64,000 bases of DNA from the NCBI GenBank assembly GCA_036874045.1, contig CM072343.1, forward strand, positions 5,228,001-5,292,000. Reading direction: 5' to 3'. Numbering within the stretch: the stretch's first letter is position 1; the number at the start of each line of letters is the position of its first letter. Below, piece after piece: positions 11,572 to 22,219 of the stretch. This stretch comes from Cymodocea nodosa. Taxonomy: Eukaryota > Streptophyta > Magnoliopsida > Alismatales > Cymodoceaceae. Under the pieces are notes generated by a model. That model worked only from the letters and a program-made list of their open reading frames with translations, searched no databases and was not told the DNA's origin. The position numbers were made by a program, and so were the translations under genes.

Positions 11572-12696
11572 ACTATATTGTTTGTCTACTTGTACTTGTA
11601 TATAATTGTATGAAAAATATCTAATTGATTGTAATGAAAATTATTCATATAAATGAATGTATGTTTTTCAGATGTTTTTGTATTAATATTGGAGAATGAA
11701 GTAATAGATGAATTATCTTGAATATTATATAACTGTTTGAATAATGTGCAAAACTATTTAAAAAATTTAAAAATTTTATAAATAACAGGATTAAATGCAA
11801 GATAACTGGTTAATGCTAAAAATATCTGTATGTTGTAGAGTAAAATATAAATTTCGCATAATATGAAATGAACTGTAAGTTAAATATTTATATAATGATT
11901 AGATTCAAATGAGTTTAATGACATGTATTTAACTTGATTTAAGTTAATAGAATATAGGAGAGAAGAAAAATATAGAAGTTAATACGAGGAGTAAACTTAG
12001 AAGTTGTTAAGTGTTAACTCAACGAAGTAAGTTCATTGAGTAAACCTTAACTCCATGAGGTCAATAATATAATATAAGGTAACTCTATTGAGTTATCTAT
12101 AACTCAACGAAGTTAGTTCGTAGAGTTAGCAATAGTAACTAAAGTTTGTCTATTGAGCTAACTATAACTCAACGAGGTTAGTTCATAGATTAAGCTAAAC
12201 GGTTATTCTTTTAGCCACGAACAAAACTTCGTAGATCTAGCGGTTATTAAAATTTAAAATAAGAACTGACACATGTACCCATAAAAATAGGAACCACACT
12301 ACACATTACAAGACACGTTCTTGCAACGAGATTCATTTGCTTTATGGACATGCATTATAAATATAGAATAGAATGTTATTCACGAGTTACCAACACTTTT
12401 GAAAGAAAAGGAACTTCGTTGGGGAACTGGAAGGAGAAGTAGCTGATTCAACTTTGTTCATCAACAATTATTTACTAAGTATAAAGCTTTAGACTAGTAT
12501 GTAATTAATCTTCTATTATTTTACTTTATGTTAAGAGTTTATGAGCACATAGATTTGTTCTCCTAGCACTAAAAGATTAGTAAGAACACCTACATAGGAT
12601 TCTTCAACACAGAGATGAACTGAAATATTTTCTAAATTAGACTTTAACGAAATCCTAAGGGGTGTAGCTAACCTTTCTTTAAAAGAGAATGAAGAG
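11572..12696 (+). promoter_or_regulatory. G1 spacer with dyads and a TATA-like box before the displaced gag
   Basis: An AT-rich 1.1-kb stretch without an ORF. Bases 12005-12200 hold at least five copies of the AACTCAACGA / TCGTTGAGTT-type dyad with variants (GTTCATTGAG, GTTCGTAGAG). A TATA-like box TATAAATATA lies at 12356-12365, about 340 bases before the gag ATG. Together they look like a promoter for the downstream gag ORF; promoter activity itself is inferred. Confidence 0.5.
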
Positions 12697-13871
12697 ATGA
12701 CTGCTCTAGTAGAGAAACCATTAGGGGAAATTCTATATACTGAATTAGTTGATGAACCTTCATGTATTCGATTACCAAACTTTGACGGAGATAGGTTTGA
12801 ACTTAAATCTAATTATATTAGTCAATTGCCATATTTTCATTGATTAGAAAGAGAGGATGCCTATTATTTCCTTAGAGAATTTAACGAAGTTTGTCGAATG
12901 ATGAAAATACCAAACATGAGTATTGATGCTATTAAAATTAGATATATCCCTTTTTCTTTAAAAGACACAGCTAAGAAATGGTTATATACTTTATCGCCTG
13001 ATTCAATTTCTGCATGGACTAAATTTTGCTCTATTTTTCTGGAAAAATATTATCCAACACATCAAATGATTAAAAAGAAGAAAGAAATATTAATGTATAG
13101 ATCAAAACAAGGAGAATCATTCTGGAAATATTTTGAAAGATTTAAAGATTTACTAACTTAATGTCCACATCATGCAATGAGTAAAGCATAATTAATAGGT
13201 ATAATTTATGAAAGCATAGATGTTTCAATGAAATCTTTATTAGAATCTACTTGTCAGAATGAATTTTTAAAATTGTGTAGTGAAGAAGCATGGGCATATT
13301 TAGAAAACTTTGCAAAAGAACTACACAGTGGGAAAACTCAGCTAAAGCTATTACAGATAAAAGAATATTGCCAAGGGGAATGCATGAAATAGATTCAAGC
13401 ACTATGCTTGAAGTTAAATTAACTAAGAAAATAGAAGAGTTATCATTAAATCAAAAGCTAGCAGAAAAGAATGCAAACGTTAATGATTTAGATATTATTT
13501 ATGCTAGAAACCAAAAAGATAACTTTAGAAATTCATATAACCCTAATTGGAGAAATCATCCGAATTTATCTTGAAGAAACAACAATTTTTAGGGAGGAGA
13601 AAATATAAATGACAAAAATATGAGTTATGAAGCTTTAATTGAACAAGGATCTAGAATAGAAAAATTAGAAAAGATAATCCAACAATTAAACAATCGTCTA
13701 GATCTTGTATTTGGAAATGTTGCAATTCAAAATAAAAATTTAAATAGAAATATACCCCTAGACAGAAAGAATCAATGGAAATTAGACCTAATGGAGGATT
13801 GCCAATGCAAGCAATACCTAATCCTATCAACAGAACTGTTAATAAAATTGATGCCTCCTCTAGGAGGGTAG
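12697..13871 (+). pseudogene. G1: capsid-type gag domain, placed downstream of pol
   Basis: The segment reads as an Athila-type retrotransposon gag. Blocks are IRLPNFDGDRFELK (about 12768), EDAYYFLREFNEVCRMMKIP (about 12855), IKIRYIPFSLKDTAKKWLYT (about 12928), FLEKYYPTHQ (about 13037) and the FWKYFERFKDLL core (about 13120), followed by CPHH. The rest (to about 13871) is Asn/Lys-rich with a coiled coil and no zinc knuckle. Gag normally precedes protease, so finding this domain after pol and the PF20167-type ORF is unusual. G2 shows the same order on the minus strand (25268-25700, then 20060-20603), so a chance insertion in one copy does not explain it. Broken. Confidence 0.82.
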
Positions 13872-14094
13872 CTGAATTAAACAGTATAACTAAAGTAATT
13901 ATATATATTATAGTAAGTAGAAAAACATAAGAATATAAAAAGAAAAAAAATGTAAGTTTAATTATAGTTAGTAGTATCGTAGAGTTATTACTTAACTCAA
14001 CGAACTTAGTCAGTTGAGTTATGACCTAACTCCATGAGGGTGTGAAGTAGCTATGTTAATTTTATCTCTGTTAATTTTTGTTTATGTTATATAG
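13872..14094 (+). promoter_or_regulatory. G1 spacer between gag and F-box-like gene: dyad and splice-like signals
   Basis: The spacer holds one dyad (AACTCAACGAACTTAG...GTTGAGTTA, about 13990-14020), a donor-like GTAAGT at 13913-13918 and a pyrimidine-rich stretch ending in an acceptor-like AG at 14093-14094. The G2 copy keeps the dyad (about 19905-19970), the TAGTAAGTAG sequence and a TATACAG acceptor-like end at the matching places on the minus strand. A spliced 5' leader for the next gene is possible but unproven. Confidence 0.4.
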
Positions 14095-15238
14095 AATCAC
14101 AACAGATGGAATTGATGAAATTACAACTGGATGCACTAAAGGAAGTACTGAGTAACCTGTTAGTTAAAATCTATGCAGATTGTGTTGTGTATCAAAGGAA
14201 ATCAAAGACTGTGTCAGAGAAAAATATTTTCATGGACTACATGCTGCAAAAATGACTAAGATTAGAGATGAATTTTTATGGAAGTCATTTAATCGTAGTT
14301 CAATCTACTATGAATATTTGAATATAGAAGAAACTGCTTGAATTCCACCCAATGCATTAAAAGGAATAGATCATATTATGGGGATGGATGAAGGATTAAT
14401 TATATACAGAACCAAACCAAGGTATGCAATTCTGTTACCTAACATTTTAATTAGAAATCCTATCACAAGAGAAGAATGGAATATAGGAAGACCTAATAAA
14501 TATGAAGTACCAACTAAAAATTATGGGTCAGCTTTAACATTTTCTGATAAAAATTTGACCATTTTTGAAAAATTATATTATTGGAGACCAATTGGAAATT
14601 GGGATGAAGATTTATGCTTAAGTGTGTATAATTTTCTGAATAGATCTTAGACTGAAAATACGATGAGATATCTAGGACAGAAATCATTAATTAACAGCAT
14701 GCATGTCATACTTGATGGATATATATATCTAGTCACAAATATATCAGTTGCATTTAGATCTGATTTATACATAGTAAGCATAGACAGTTATGATGGTTTT
14801 ATAGAAATATTACCTATATTGAGTGATATAGCTAAACCATTGACTTCAGAATATGATCAAATTCAATTGGGAATGTGGTATAATGAATATGATGATGCTA
14901 CTTTATGTCTGATAAGATGGTGGGATGAATTGAAAAAATTTCAAATATGGATTATGAAAGACCTAAATGAATGGAAGTCGGAAGAAGAATATATTGAAAT
15001 AGACATAGAAATAGAAACAGCTACATTATCTTGGAACATAAGAGGATCCCCTTCTACATTTCAATTCATTAATGATAATACACTTATATTTAGTATTGAT
15101 AACATACTACAAGTTTACAAGCTAAAAAGGAAAGTAAATTGCATTAACACAGAATTAATAACAAGAATTATGCTTAAAAAGTTTGCATGGACTAACGCAT
15201 TTATTCCATTTGTTACTACTTTTCAATCATGTTTTTAA
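14095..15238 (+). pseudogene. G1: captured F-box/FBA-like plant gene
   Basis: The first ~40 codons resemble an F-box: LDALKEVLSNLLVK here, and in the G2 copy the clearer LLAKDLCKLCCVSRQIK. An F-box-associated (FBA-type) region follows, with DEGLIIY, ILIRNPITREEWNIG (about 14436), YIYLVTNISVAFRSDLYI (about 14724), LGMWYNEYDDATLCLIRW (about 14869) and FQIWIMKDLNEW (about 14938). F-box proteins are substrate adaptors of SCF ubiquitin ligases; FBA regions bind the target. This is not a normal retroelement gene and was most likely taken from a host F-box gene. The G2 copy (19061-19870, minus) shows it was present in the family ancestor. Broken in both copies. The fold call rests on motif pattern only. 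Confidence 0.68.
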
Positions 15239-16982
15239 ACTATGATTCTGTGCTTTTAAATTTTGTGTGTATTCTGCATTTTTCTTAATTTTAGTTTTAT
15301 TCTAAAAAAAAAAAAAACAACAACAAAAAAATCAATCTAGTTTGTTGGTATCTATACTTGGAAACCAACTAGCTTGCTTGTGAGCCACCAAAGGCGTAAG
15401 AGCCTGGGTTCCACACAAGACACTGATTTAACAAGTTAAATTGTTATGTTGTTACTTTGCTTTTATGTGAATGAAAAGTTTTTCAGAATCAAAAATCGGA
15501 AGATACTGAAGGAGATACAAAAGGACAAGGTATGTAATTGATTACTTATCTTGAATTTACATTTCAACTAAGTTTGTTGAGTTAGATGCTAAGTTAATGA
15601 AACAATATGCATGCTTGCTATAATTACTGTATTTATTGTAAAATCTTTTACATTGAGGACAATGCAAAATGTAGGTATGGGGGGGAGGTAATTAAAGTAA
15701 CAGCCATGTAATTTTGTTAATTAGAGGAATTAGAATGGTACTACAAAAGTTCTGTGGAAATTGAAAATTTTTTTTTATGAATTTGCTGTAACTATCTGAT
15801 ATTTGAAATTGTAAAATTTTTAAGAACTGTGACTGCTTGAATGTTATATTTATAATCTTATATAAGATGCTACAAATTTTATTATTCATACAAATCTAGA
15901 TATAGTATCTTATGTTGTTGCTGAATTTTATGAGTTTAACAATTTCATGATTTTAAAATGAAATCAGAATGCTTAATTGAAACTCAGTAATTATCTAAAA
16001 TCCTGAAAGAGCTAAAATGTTGAGTTTTGAATTAAATAAAATACATATGATCAAGGATACATTTAATTTGATTGATTAAACTTGTAAAATGATTTATGTG
16101 TAGAGCTTATTAAACTATAGAAAAAGTATGAGCTTATTGACATGGATTCATATTTTCAGTAAATAATAGAAGTAGAACTATATGAGATTTGTGTTTTATT
16201 GCATCTGTATTAATGAAATACATAAATATATTGTTTTTTTTTAAAAAAAAAAACTTTGAGAGTTTATTGACTTGTTTGATCATGAGCCTTTTGTACTTGA
16301 GCAGATAGGTATGTAAGGATTGTTGACCTGAAAAAGAACTCTTTAAATCTGGCAACCTAAGATCATGATCAGATCTGGGATTGTTGATTGAAAGCTCGAT
16401 ACATGGGTACACTAGAAAGCTCTTGTATGATTCAAGCTTGTCAAATTAACTTTTAAAGTACAAATATGAATATACTATTTTGAAAAGATACAAGTGTTTT
16501 GTGAAATACAGATATCTTTTGAATCGAGTATACGTTCTGTTATCTAAAATTGCTGAAGTATGAATCTAGAATAGACTTTTGAAGTTGTTTATTTGAGATA
16601 CAATTCTTTATTCTACTTGTCTTAATTATATTGAATTGGATTGTGTTTTGATTTGTATGTACTTGAAATTTATTCTAGAAATCATATTGGAAAATTCAAG
16701 ATGACAAATGCTAAAAAGAAGAGCAAACGATAATATAATTAACACCTATGTGATGTTGATATATTTTGTATGTAATTTACATATATTCTAAGTATATTTG
16801 CAAGTTGAAAAGGAGAAACAAAGTTAAAACAGATTACTGAAACATACAGAAAAGCTATATAGTAATCTAATTTATTATTTTGAAGAAGAACTAGGTGAAG
16901 AATTAATTCTAGCACTTTAGAATGACCAACTAATTAGATCTTAGTTTGCTAAGGGACTAGCAAAATTTAAGTATGGGGGAAG
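15239..16982 (+). other. G1 3' non-coding region: A-rich tract, conserved purine motif and PPT
   Basis: No gene seen. A run of 14 A lies at 15304-15317, about 65 bases after the F-box-like stop. The motif CATTGAGGACAATG followed by TATGGGGGGGAGG (about 15652-15688) recurs in G3 at about 42793-42832 and is a typical landmark of the Athila 3' region. The tract AAGTATGGGGGAAG (16969-16982) abuts the 3' LTR and is the likely plus-strand primer. The remaining 1.2 kb is AT-rich without recognisable structure. Confidence 0.7.
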
Positions 16983-19060
16983 TGTTTAGAATGAAAAAGT
17001 GCATAATATTAACGGTTAAATGATGGTTAATTGCATAATATTTAGCTTATCATATGAGAATTAAACCATTATGTTATAATTGCACTATTATATGCTTTAA
17101 TGAAAGAATCTGCATAATTTCAGGGAATTAAAGTTAATTTAGTACATTTCTGAACTATCGGTAAGTTGCTGGTTTTTAATTCTTTAGTATTCGAATTTTC
17201 TGTTATTTTAGAGAGTTATATTGTATGTACCAGACAGTTATGTTTTAAATGCTAAAAGAATATTTAAGTGATCAGTATCAACTAGTTGAGTTAGTGTTCT
17301 TTTTGTTAAAAGATCACGTGCCAACTCGTTGAGTTACAAGTTTAAAGGTATAAAAAGATCACGTGAGAACTCGTTGAGTTAGCGAGCGAAAATCGTAAGT
17401 TATATATTTGAACTCGTTAAGTTAGAATGATGCATGTGTTGAATTTAAAATACTTTATTATGTCGCGTGAGATGCACATGTTTAACTCGTTAAGTTAGCA
17501 TAATTGAACATGTTGAGTTACATGAATACATACTAAGGTAATGCATTATGTTAGCAGCTTATTTCTTTATTGCACGTGTTTTATAGTTAAATCAACGAAG
17601 TAAGTCTGTTGAGTTATTTGTAACTCCACGGACCATTTATTTTCTAATATGCCATTGTAGCAGTTACAGAAACAGGACATTCGAAGGAAAGCCACGATTG
17701 AACGTATCACGTAGGAATTCACTCATGGAAGAGAGAAGAAATCACCATCGTTGATCTAAATGAAGGAAATCCAACCGATCATTTAGAGTAGAAGCAGTTA
17801 CTACTGAAGAAATATAAAAGAAGAAGAGAAAAAACGAAGAAGGTGTGGTTGGCGGTGTGTGGCAATGTGTGTAAAGGTGGAGGATCACACTAACTACAGG
17901 TAGCGTCGAAAGTTCACTGAATCATCCACATCATCACCAACAATTCACCAACATCACCAACATTACCATAATCACCAACCATCGGAGGTCTGTGAGGATA
18001 GTTTCCTGATGTCGGGTCGATTCCGAGCTAAACATGGTGCTTGACAACCACTGTGAGGAGTAATCACTTCGCGGGAAGGGATGCCATTTTCACCAAGCAC
18101 CGACTCATATCTCAAGAGATCGTAAAGCTTCTAGCCTTGGTTTCGAGTTGATGCCAGTATGCTGAAGAGGAGATTATCTTACAATTTTGGACTCGCGATT
18201 CTATAAGGAGAGGAGGCAAAATTGTAAGTGATTAAGTTTTAAGTGGTGTAATCACGTAGCATGTAGTGACGGAAGTATTTACTATCGATAGAGATTTTTA
18301 CATTTCACCTTTCGCCCATTTTCTTGAACATCTCAAAACAAAAATACCAAAAACAACAACTTATCTGAGTTTATATTTAGTATTTAAGTGTTGTATTGTT
18401 TGTTTTGTATTGTGATTAAAGTTATTATTGTTAGTATTGTGAATGTTTTGTGTTTGTTTGATTCAGAAAATAGAGAATAGTATTACAGTTATTGAAATCG
18501 ATTGTTCCGAATACTTAAAGATTTTAATGGTTACTGTTTGAAATATTTTAATGTTAGTGTTGCTTAATGATAAATCTAATATTCACTAGCATTAAAGAGT
18601 TCAATTGATGTTATTTACAATCTATGGAACCACCCAATGGTTGGCTGAATTCCTCTGTAAATAGCAGTATTAAACCGAAAAGATAGGCTCATGGAGTTAA
18701 CTTAAGTCCACGAGATTAGTCCGTTGTGTTAACTGTAACTCAACGGAGGGATTACTGAACACATTAAGTATATTATAAAAAAAACGGAATAGTACACAAT
18801 TCTTACTTAATTTCTCTATGGAATCGACCTGTACTTGCACACAAATATAATACTCTATGCACTTGCAGTTAAAATACAAATTGGAATTAATATCTAATTT
18901 TTGTGAAAGGTTGTTTGTTTACTTCTAAAAAGGAATTACTGATAAGCATAAAGACAAATTAACTAAGTTAAAAACAGAAGTTAACAAATACAAGTTAGTT
19001 AGTGTTGTTGCTTAGGAACTAATACAAGTTCTCTAGTGCCACCTAAAGCAACCTGAACAC
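16983..19060 (+). repeat. 3' LTR of G1 (2078 bp)
   Basis: It runs from TGTTTAGAATG after the polypurine tract to ...CAACCTGAACA; its last ~657 bases match bases 1-653. The U3 (17270-17640) carries repeated AACTCGTTGAGTTA-type dyads mixed with ACGTG boxes, including TCACGTGAGAACTCGTT near 17362. A TATA-like box TATAAAAG lies at 17813-17820, placing the transcription start near 17845. A second dyad block lies near the end (18685-18745). Part of the U3 matches the copia-type LTR of Cb. Bases 19061-19065 (CATTC) should be one arm of the target-site duplication. Confidence 0.9.
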
Positions 19061-19870
19061 ATTCCTAATTGAATTTTATCATGTTCTACAAATGGTGGTT
19101 CAACTATATCATTAGATATAGGTAATATTTCTATAAAGTCATCATCATAACTATCTATGCTTAGTATGTATAAATCAGATCTAAATGTAACTGATATATC
19201 TGTGACTAGATATATATATCCATCAAGTATGACATGTATATTGTTAACTAATGCTTTCTCTCCTAGATATATCATAGTGTTTTCATTCTAAGATCTATTC
19301 AGAAAATTATATACACTTAAACATAGATCCTCATCCTAATTTCCAATTGGTCTCCAATAATACAATTTTTCAGGAATGGTCGAATTTTTATTAGAAAATG
19401 TTAAAGCTGACCCACAATTCTCAATTGGTACTTCAAATCTATTAGGTCATCCTATATTCCATTCTTCTCTAGTAATAGGATTTCTAATCAAAATATTGGG
19501 TAACAGAATTGCATACCTTGGTTTGGTTTTGTAAATAATCAATCCTTCATCTATCTCCATAATATGATCTATTCCTTCTAATGTATTGGGTGGAATTCTA
19601 GTAGTTTCTTCTATGTTCAGATATTCATAACTGATTGAACTACGATTAAATGACTTCCAAAAAAATCCATCTCTAATATTAGTCATCTTTGCAGCTTATA
19701 GTCCATGAAAATATTTTTCTTTAACACATTCTTTAATTTGTCTTGACACACAACACAATTTGCATAGATCTTTAGCTAGTAAGTTACTCAATACTTCCCT
19801 CAATGCATCCAATAGTAATTTCATCAATTCCATATGTTGTGATTCTGTATAACATAAACAAAATTTAGTA
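19061..19870 (-). pseudogene. G2: F-box/FBA-like gene, second copy
   Basis: The minus-strand reading opens with MELMKLLLDALREVLSNLLA followed by KDLCKLCCVSRQIKECV. This is a better F-box match than the G1 copy: hydrophobic heptad, then a C.VS..W-like end. The FBA-like part keeps ILIRNPITREEWNIG, DEGLIIYKTKP and YIYLVTDISVTFRSDLYI. The sequence stops at 19061, where the G1 LTR begins. Its presence in two independently decayed copies shows the capture predates both. Confidence 0.68.
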
Positions 19871-20059
19871 GGGATGAAATTAACATAGCTACTTACATAT
19901 ACCTCTATAGAGTTAGGTCATAACTTAACGGACTAAGTTCATTGAGTTAAGTAATAACTCTATAGTATTATTAACTATAATTAAACTTTCATTTTTTTTT
20001 CTTTTTATATTTTTCTACTTACTATATATTTACTATATTATACATAGTTGCTAATAATT
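19871..20059 (-). promoter_or_regulatory. G2 spacer with dyad between gag and F-box-like gene
   Basis: The dyad (GAGTTAGGTCATAACTTAA...GTTCATTGAGTTAAG, about 19908-19960) and the flanking splice-like TACTTAC and CTGTATA signals are at the same relative places as in G1 13872-14094. Conservation between the two copies argues that the spacer has a role. Confidence 0.42.
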
Positions 20060-20603
20060 GTGCTTTACTCATTCAGCTTCCCTCCCATAGGAGGTATCAA
20101 TTTCATTAACAATTCTATTGATAGGGTTAGGCATTACTTGCATTGGCAGTCCTCTAGTAGGTCTAACTTCTATTGATTCCTTCTATCTAAGGGATATATT
20201 TCTATTCATATTTTGATTCTAAATGGCAATATTTCCAAATACATGATCTAGACGACTGTTTAATTGTTGAATTATTTTTTCTAATTTCTCTATTATAGAT
20301 CCTTGTTTAATTAATGTTTCATAACTTATATTTTCATCATTTATATTTTCTCCTCCCTGAAAATTATTATTTCTCTAAGATAGATTTGGGTGATTTCTCC
20401 AATTGGGGTTATAAAAATTTCCAAAGTTATCTTTCTAGTTTCTAGCATAAATAATATCTAAGTCATTAATATTTGCATTCTTTTCTACTAGTTTTTGATT
20501 TAATGATAACTCCTCAATTTTCTTTGTTAACTCAGTTAATTTAACTTCAAGCATAGTGCTCGAATCTATTTCATGCATTCCCCATGGTAATATTCTTTTA
20601 TCT
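20060..20603 (-). pseudogene. G2: C-terminal part of the displaced gag
   Basis: The minus-strand reading matches G1 13364-13871: RILPWGMHEIDSSTMLEVKL, a KKIEELSLNQKLVEKNAN coiled coil, DIIYARN, then an Asn-rich tail. The copia fragment Cb starts at about 20604 and separates this part from the gag core at 25268-25700. Broken. Confidence 0.75.
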
Positions 20604-22219
20604 AGTAGGGTCGTATGGCAACACAAGAGGGGGGTGAATTGTGTTTTTCAACATTTTCGATTATAATTGAAACTTTAAAACTCAAAAACAAGTCGAGACT
20701 GTTTTCATAAAATCATTTTTATTCAAGGTTTCAATTACAATATACAATTCAATTCTCCTCAGAAATTGTAGATGCAATTATATATCGATACCATGTTTCA
20801 ATTAGATATCGATACCATGTTTCATCTATACAATTTCATAACTACAAATAGAGAAAACTAATTTGCGAAATTTAAAACATTTCTCCCTGTTTGAGATCTT
20901 TCTTCTTTAGCAATTCTTTAGTGACTAATATCTAATCTTTCTCTGCTTCACCGAATTTACTTTCTTCTGATACTTTAAATCTTCAGTGACATAAATCTGA
21001 CCTTTTCTGCTTCACTAAATTTTCTTCCATCTGATACTTCAAATCTTCAATGACATATATCTTACCTTTTTATGCTTCATTGAATTTTCTTCCACCTGAG
21101 AGCTTTTCCCCGAAGAGGTGTTTTTGATCCCTGAAAAGATTTTTCTTTTGGTGTGCAGGGATAACTGATCAATGAGAATTCTATGCCTTTTATATTGTAT
21201 CTTCATTTCATGCATATCCTCCACGTTTAATCACTACTAGTTTTCCACTTCTTCACGTCTTTTCTTTTTCCTTCATCGAAATACACACGTTCTGACCCAC
21301 GTTTACATTTTGAATTTTCTTTAATCATCAATCCTGGATCTCTGAAAAATTTCTTGCAAAATAAACTTTCTTGTCCAAAATTTTTTATCAAGTATAATAA
21401 GAAGTCGTTACTTTAATGTTAACTAAATGAGTAACACAAGTAGATATATAACTTAACATTTCTAACTTAACGAGTTCCTCATGTGCCAACTCATGTGACA
21501 AGTACTGTAATTAACTCAACGAACTAAGTCTGTGGTGTTACGCTAACTCAATGAACCATCTCCATTGTGTTATAGATAACTCAATGAACCAGTAATAAAC
21601 AAATGCTTTTATAATAAGAATTTTACCACGTGCAAAAATAACAACTTAAGTTTTATAACGCTAACCTAATGTGTTGCCTTAGTGTTCAATATAGCAACTC
21701 AACACGTTTAGTTATGTTAACTTAACAAGTTAAACATGTGCACCTCACATGATACAATATAACATTCGTAACTTATAATTTCACCACGTGTATAATACTA
21801 ACTTAACGAGTTTGTCTCTTCTTTTACTCACTAACTTAACGAGTTCTCACGTGACCTATTTTAACCTTTAAGCCTTTAACTTAACGAGTTCTCACGTGAC
21901 CTCTATACGAACACAACTCTAACTTAACAAGTTGTCAAAATGTGTACTGTTCATGATATAGAGGATATAACTTTAAAACATATCATGCTTTTCAATAAAA
22001 ACACACGTTAACTTAACGTTTAGTTAAATGAGAAATTAATACAATAAAATGACTAGTTATTAACTTAGTATAATTTCAGATCCAATACAGACACGTATTT
22101 ATATCAGTAAGCTTTTTCTATATTAATTGATGTACTTAATTTCCTTTCACAAGTAATAGTAATTGAGCAAATATGATTATTTTCATTCAGCACACATCAT
22201 CAAAACAAAATACAAAACA
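20604..22219 (-). repeat. LTR of Cb, minus strand
   Basis: On the minus strand it begins TGTTTTGTATTTTG after the polypurine tract and ends near the block ATTCACCCCCCTCTTGTG shared with copia LTRs here. U3 carries AACTCGTTAAGTTA-type dyads and ACGTG boxes. Stretches such as TCACGTGAGAACTCGTT (about 21885) and TGCACATGTTTAACT (about 21735) are identical to parts of the gypsy LTR of G1. So the termini are copia-like while part of U3 is shared with a gypsy family. Confidence 0.78.

Larger units (their letters stand above)
1..19060 (+). mobile_element. G1: Ty3/gypsy (Athila/Tat-type) LTR retrotransposon, 5' end outside window
   Basis: A long non-chromovirus gypsy element. In order it holds a partial 5' LTR (1-653), a tRNA-Asp primer site (661-678), a small zinc-knuckle ORF, pol (protease, RT, RNase H, integrase), a PF20167-type ORF, a capsid-type gag domain, an F-box/FBA-like gene, a polypurine tract and the 3' LTR (16983-19060). 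The copia fragment Ca sits in its integrase. It is clearly broken, with well over ten interruptions. LTR comparison (13 differences in the first ~295 aligned bases, 11 of them transitions) suggests an insertion one to a few million years old at usual plant rates. It lies inside G2, an older copy of the same family in opposite orientation. Confidence 0.88.

Noticed and set aside
15335-15430. Hairpin and GGTTCCA-like box after the A run in G1, as a tRNA or tRNA-derived SINE
   Set aside because: The inverted CTAGTTTGTTGGT / ACCAACTAG pair is short, no cloverleaf can be drawn by eye, and an A box at the right spacing is missing.
16134-16412. Minus-strand open frame in the G1 3' region as a gene
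   Set aside because: It is short, of skewed composition, without domain signals, and lies in the non-coding region before the polypurine tract. No counterpart was recognised in the other elements.
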